A stretch of 64,000 bases of DNA from Phycisphaeraceae bacterium (GTDB lineage: Bacteria; Planctomycetota; Phycisphaerae; Phycisphaerales; UBA1924): contig JAHCJI010000005.1 of assembly GCA_026126305.1 (NCBI GenBank), forward strand, positions 141,306 through 205,305, given 5' to 3'. This document shows positions 61,148 through 64,000 of the stretch, one piece after another. A program made the position numbers and the translations under genes. Under the pieces are notes generated by a model, which had not been told where the DNA came from, made no database searches, and saw only the letters and a list, made by a program, of their open reading frames with translations. The stretch's first letter is position 1. Every line of letters begins with the position of its first letter.

Positions 61148-62212
61148 ATGTCGCGAAATGGATTGGATCTTGGTGATGGATCGCAGCGTCGGCCTTGGCG
61201 ACTGAGTGGGGCTGGCTTCACGCTGATCGAGTTGCTGGTGGTGATCGCGATCATCGCGCTGCTGATCAGCGTGCTGCTGCCAGCCTTGGGTGAGGCCCGC
61301 AAGAGCGCCCGCCTGGCCATTGACATGAGCAACCTGAAGCAGTTCGGCTTCGCCACGGGCACCTACGCGGCCGACTACCAGGATCGGCAGTGGGGTTTTA
61401 CATGGAACACCGTGGCCGATTCGGCACCTTCGAAGTACGGTGATTTGCGTGCCGCGGGCCAGCCGATGGACAAGGCGGCCGACCAGGCGGTGGACATCCT
61501 GCGTCGGCGTGGTGCTCGGGACGATATCCCGGTGATCCGTGGATGGATTCCTTACGTGTACTACAGCCACCTGGTGGTGAACGACTACCTGGCCCAGCAA
61601 CTGCCCGAGAAGATGGTGGTGTCGCCCGCCGACCGCGATCGGCTGAACTGGCAGAACGATCCGAAGGGCTTGTTCGACCAGAACTATTGGTTTCCCCGCC
61701 AACCCGCGGCCTCGGCGCGTGAGAAACGCTGGCCTTACAGCTCGAGCTACCAACTGGTGCCAGCAGGCTACGACCGTACGTCCATCCCGGGCAATCGTGT
61801 GCACCAGGGGGCCACGCATTTCAACTACAACAGTAACCCGGGCACCCGCCTGGGCGATGTGCGGCTGACCTCGGTCGATCACCCCGCCCAGAAGGTGCAG
61901 ATGCACGACGCTGAGGGACGCCACTTCGGCAAGAACCCAATCTGGTATGGGTACGACGTGGCCCGGCTGCCCGTGCTGACCTGGGACGGTTCGGTCAACG
62001 TGAAACTGAGCGACGATTTCAACCCGGGCTGGCAGCCGGTCTCACCGGCAACCCGCACGCCGACGAACATCATTTACTCGCCCCGTGGGTGGGAGGCTCC
62101 GACCTTCTCGGGCAGCTCGACCGACCTGACCCCGGGCAAGATCCGGTGGACTCGCGGCGGGATTAAAGGAATTGACTTCGGCGGAACCGAAGTCAATACC
62201 GGCCAGCTGTAG
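61148..62212 (+). CDS. Type II pseudopilin-like (DUF1559-like) protein 1
   Basis: 354 residues from the ATG at 61148 with AAAGGACGAAAC before it. The prepilin peptidase site GFTLIE begins after ~26 residues and is followed by the hydrophobic helix [19 protein letters not shown], the [19 protein letters not shown] segment and a large C-terminal domain with [31 protein letters not shown] and [11 protein letters not shown]. Proteins of this type are numerous in Planctomycetes and their role is unknown. First of three tandem copies. Confidence 0.9.
   Translation: MSRNGLDLGDGSQRRPWRLSGAGFTLIELLVVIAIIALLISVLLPALGEARKSARLAIDMSNLKQFGFATGTYAADYQDRQWGFTWNTVADSAPSKYGDLRAAGQPMDKAADQAVDILRRRGARDDIPVIRGWIPYVYYSHLVVNDYLAQQLPEKMVVSPADRDRLNWQNDPKGLFDQNYWFPRQPAASAREKRWPYSSSYQLVPAGYDRTSIPGNRVHQGATHFNYNSNPGTRLGDVRLTSVDHPAQKVQMHDAEGRHFGKNPIWYGYDVARLPVLTWDGSVNVKLSDDFNPGWQPVSPATRTPTNIIYSPRGWEAPTFSGSSTDLTPGKIRWTRGGIKGIDFGGTEVNTGQL
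61214..61313 (+). repeat. Pseudopilin N-terminal coding repeat, copy 1
   Basis: 100 nt coding for [31 protein letters not shown] in part; by eye it differs from copy 2 (62542) at about four positions. Confidence 0.85.
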
Positions 62213-62245
62213 TCCGAACATATTCCTATCTAAACCTTAAAAATA

Positions 62246-62288
62246 CCCCATCAATCTCGCCATGGGATTGGTGGGGCATGTTATTTTG
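62246..62288 (+). terminator. Terminator after pseudopilin 1
   Basis: CCCCA-T-CAATC (62246-62256) pairs with GATTG-G-TGGGG (62266-62276), one T-G pair inside, loop 9 nt, tail CATGTTATTTT. Confidence 0.75.
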
Positions 62289-62340
62289 CGACATGTATTG
62301 GGTAATTATACTCATTTCTGTTTGGAATCTAAAAAAAATC

Positions 62341-62393
62341 TTGACCCTGGGTCCGATTTCATGTAACTTGCTCGAACAGGCATGTTCTGCCTG
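62341..62393 (+). promoter_or_regulatory. Candidate promoter and 5' hairpin of pseudopilin 2
   Basis: TTGACC (62341-62346) and TAACTT (62364-62369) are 17 nt apart. The likely start of transcription falls at a hairpin, CAGGCA-TGTTC-TGCCTG (62377-62393), so the mRNA would begin with a stem, a feature known to stabilise transcripts. About 120 nt of leader follows. Pattern only. Confidence 0.45.
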
Positions 62394-62490
62394 AGCTGGA
62401 AGCCGATCGGAAGAGGCCAGGCGACTTCTCGGACGTTTCGTTCTGGCCTTTGACTCGACGAGGATACAAGGGGACACAAGGGGTACCTCC

Positions 62491-63546
62491 ATGATGAACA
62501 CATCCGTTGTACGAACACCTGCGTGGGCCAAGGGGCTTCGCGGCTTCACGCTGATCGAGTTGCTGGTGGTGATCGCGATCATCGCGCTGCTGATCAGCGT
62601 GCTGCTGCCGGCCTTGAGCGAGGCCCGCAAGAGCGCACGCCTGGCCATCGACCTGGGCAACCTGAAGCAATTTGGCTTTGCCCAGGGCACGTATGCCGCG
62701 GACTATCAGGACCGCATCTTCGCCTTCACCTGGAACAACCAGAACGACATCAACCAGTTCCGCAAGAGCAAGACGGGCAGCGCACTGACGGCCCCGAACC
62801 CAATTGCTGGCGCTGCGGCCCAGGCGACGGACATCATCCGGTTCCGTGCCAACCGGGACGACTTCAACCAGCCAGGCGCGTGGATCCCTAACGTGCTGTA
62901 CACGCACCTGGTTGTGAACGACTACCTGGCCCAGAAGCTGCCCGAGCGGATGGTGGTCTCGCCGATGGACCGCCACCGTCTGAACTGGCAGCAAGACCCC
63001 AAGGGCCTGTTCGATAACAATTACTGGTTCCCGTTCCAAGAGCCGGCTTCGAACCCCAACATCCGCTGGCCATACAGCTCGAGCTACCAGGTGGTGCCGG
63101 CGTCGTATGATGCGAGCCGCGTGGGTGCTCGAGTCACGCAGGCTGGCGTGCATCGTTCGTACTTTGTCTCAAGCTATGAAGCTGGAGCCAGGGTCGGCGG
63201 CCTGCGGATCACGGCCGTCGAGCACCCGGCCCAAAAGGTCTTCATGCATGACAACGTCGATCGGTACTCGCTGAAGGAAGTCTACTACGCCTTCCCGGAT
63301 GCCAACGTCGCCATGTTGATGTACGACTTCTCGGCGTCACGTCGACTGACGGACGATGCGAACCGTGGTTGGCTGCCGAACTCTCCAACTTCAACTGCGG
63401 CCACCACGTTCCAGTACACACCCGGCCCATGGGAGCCACAGAGCCGTGCGAACGAGATCGTAACGGGCTACTACCGCTGGTCTCGCGGCGGACTGCAAGC
63501 CGTGGACTTCGGCGGCACGGAGATCAACACCGGCCAGATGCGGTAA
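62491..63546 (+). CDS. Type II pseudopilin-like (DUF1559-like) protein 2
   Basis: 351 residues, starting [10 protein letters not shown]; a second ATG follows immediately. The same N-terminal GFTLIE helix and the C-terminal domain ([48 protein letters not shown]) as copy 1, with lower identity in between ([21 protein letters not shown] replaces the LRRRGARDD part). Clearly paralogous to copy 1. Ends before a strong terminator. Confidence 0.9.
   Translation: MMNTSVVRTPAWAKGLRGFTLIELLVVIAIIALLISVLLPALSEARKSARLAIDLGNLKQFGFAQGTYAADYQDRIFAFTWNNQNDINQFRKSKTGSALTAPNPIAGAAAQATDIIRFRANRDDFNQPGAWIPNVLYTHLVVNDYLAQKLPERMVVSPMDRHRLNWQQDPKGLFDNNYWFPFQEPASNPNIRWPYSSSYQVVPASYDASRVGARVTQAGVHRSYFVSSYEAGARVGGLRITAVEHPAQKVFMHDNVDRYSLKEVYYAFPDANVAMLMYDFSASRRLTDDANRGWLPNSPTSTAATTFQYTPGPWEPQSRANEIVTGYYRWSRGGLQAVDFGGTEINTGQMR
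62542..62641 (+). repeat. Pseudopilin N-terminal coding repeat, copy 2
   Basis: 100 nt aligned with copies 1 and 3; about four or five mismatches to each by eye, fewer than the rest of the genes show. Confidence 0.85.
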
Positions 63547-63603
63547 CGCGACCACGGCCGGCCTGTTGGCCTCGAACCGGGCCTTCCTCAGATTGACTTT
63601 GTC

Positions 63604-63640
63604 GCCGCCCCCCATGGGAACATGGGGGGCGGCTGTTTAA
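63604..63640 (+). terminator. Terminator after pseudopilin 2
   Basis: GCCGCCCCCCATG (63604-63616) and CATGGGGGGCGGC (63621-63633) form a perfect 13-bp stem with a GGAA loop, followed by TGTTTAAC. Confidence 0.88.
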
Positions 63641-63693
63641 CTCGTTTGCTTCTTGTTCGCAAGTGTTCTGTGACGTGTGTTTGATCCAGTTTG

Positions 63694-63723
63694 TTGAAAT
63701 CTGATCAAATTTGGGGTCAGAAT
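63694..63723 (+). promoter_or_regulatory. Possible promoter of pseudopilin 3
   Basis: TTGAAA (63694-63699) and CAGAAT (63718-63723) are spaced 18 nt, in an A+T-rich stretch after the terminator. The rest of the 63641-63846 gap shows no gene. Confidence 0.3.
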
Positions 63724-63846
63724 ATCGCGTGGGCGTGTACAGTATGTGGGTCCATGCATGGCGGATGACTCGCTTCGGCATGGTTGGTGGCCCGATCTGT
63801 GCCTGTCGGCCACTGCTCCCACTCGTGGCACCAAGGGGACAAGAAG

Positions 63847-64000
63847 ATGCACTCGTACACATTTCGTGACTCGCGGCGTGGACTTCGCGGAGATCGTCCC
63901 GGCTTCACGCTAATCGAGTTGCTGGTGGTGATCGCGATCATCGCGTTGCTGATCAGCGTGCTGCTGCCGGCCTTGAGCGAGGCCCGCAAGAGTGCTCGCT
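63847..64000 (+). CDS. Type II pseudopilin-like protein 3, cut by window edge
   Basis: 51 codons visible from an ATG at 63847: [24 protein letters not shown] then the same helix and EARKSAR. The open frame runs off the window. Third tandem member. Confidence 0.88.
   Translation, partial: MHSYTFRDSRRGLRGDRPGFTLIELLVVIAIIALLISVLLPALSEARKSAR
63901..64000 (+). repeat. Pseudopilin N-terminal coding repeat, copy 3 (runs off the window)
   Basis: Aligned with copies 1 and 2 over all 100 nt; about four or five differences from copy 2, mostly at third codon positions. Confidence 0.85.

Noticed and set aside
62374..62387. GAACAGGCATGTTC as a possible LexA (SOS) box
   Set aside because: The GAAC/GTTC arms are separated by six bases rather than the four of the Gram-positive-type box; it is better explained as part of the hairpin at 62377-62393.
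1..64000. CRISPR arrays, insertion sequences, prophage
   Set aside because: I saw no regularly spaced repeats, no transposase-like protein and no phage structural genes. The only recombinase is a Xer-type enzyme.

Overview
The window reads as a chromosomal segment of a planctomycete, most likely class Phycisphaerae: high G+C, no rRNA operon, no CRISPR array and no recognisable transposase. The lineage clues are the ~50-residue small basic protein typical of the Planctomycetes/Verrucomicrobia/Chlamydiae group (55258-55410), a DUF1570 protein, an HYExAFE-like protein, a PEP-CTERM-type protein with a 'PAPASLALLGLGGL' tail, and type II pseudopilin-like proteins starting '[25 protein letters not shown]'. 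KdsB (KDO activation) and the flagellar P- and L-ring proteins FlgI and FlgH imply a Gram-negative envelope. MqnC implies menaquinone made by the futalosine route, and homogentisate dioxygenase implies aerobic tyrosine breakdown.

Layout. 1-11.5 kb: a truncated FAD oxidoreductase, dtd, a translationally coupled GAF-SpoIIE phosphatase / two cysteine-cluster proteins operon, an HYExAFE-like protein, an operon of three small membrane proteins ending in a RicT-like protein, a coupled 6-phosphogluconolactonase/pseudouridine synthase pair, an FHA-GspE/PilB fusion ATPase, a methyltransferase, an ADP-ribosylglycohydrolase and tRNA-Ala(UGC). 11.6-27.6 kb: a DUF1570 protein, a large tricorn-like lipoprotein protease, a Zn-ribbon membrane protein, def-fmt-HExxH protein, a TPR protein with kdsB and pyrG, a PilZ-like protein with panC, and gcvT ending in a strong terminator. 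27.6-31.5 kb: mqnC, a membrane protein, an unusual promoter/palindrome and xerD. 31.5-45.4 kb: one long minus-strand flagellar cluster, read as small ORF-flgF-flgG-flgA-flgH-flgI-flgJ(N)-flgN-flgK-flgL-fliW-csrA-flagellin-flagellin. 45.5-61 kb: tRNA-Thr(UGU), hmgA, crcB, recG, pyrF, a PEP-CTERM protein with a structured leader, an orphan nuoI, the small basic protein, an aminotransferase, a metallopeptidase, MoxR, coaX and a PpiC/SurA-like lipoprotein. 61-64 kb: three tandem pseudopilin-like genes, the last cut by the window edge.

How it fits together. The flagellar cluster carries its own FliW-CsrA switch, and both flagellin leaders carry CsrA-like GGA sites over the Shine-Dalgarno. That is the arrangement expected for coupling flagellin translation to hook completion. 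panC and coaX both serve pantothenate/CoA synthesis, and kdsB, pyrG and pyrF serve CTP/KDO supply.

The strongest large-scale signal is a reversal of strand composition. The + strand is C-rich to the left of about 28 kb and G-rich to the right of about 29 kb, the pattern expected at a replication origin. The switch sits beside an AT-rich stretch and a few near-consensus DnaA boxes. Other points worth attention are a CoaX lacking its motif-1 Asp, a Dtd with an altered SQFTL motif, a divergent CTP synthase, an FlgH without a lipobox, a three-way-junction leader RNA, and near-identical N-terminal DNA in the tandem pseudopilin genes.
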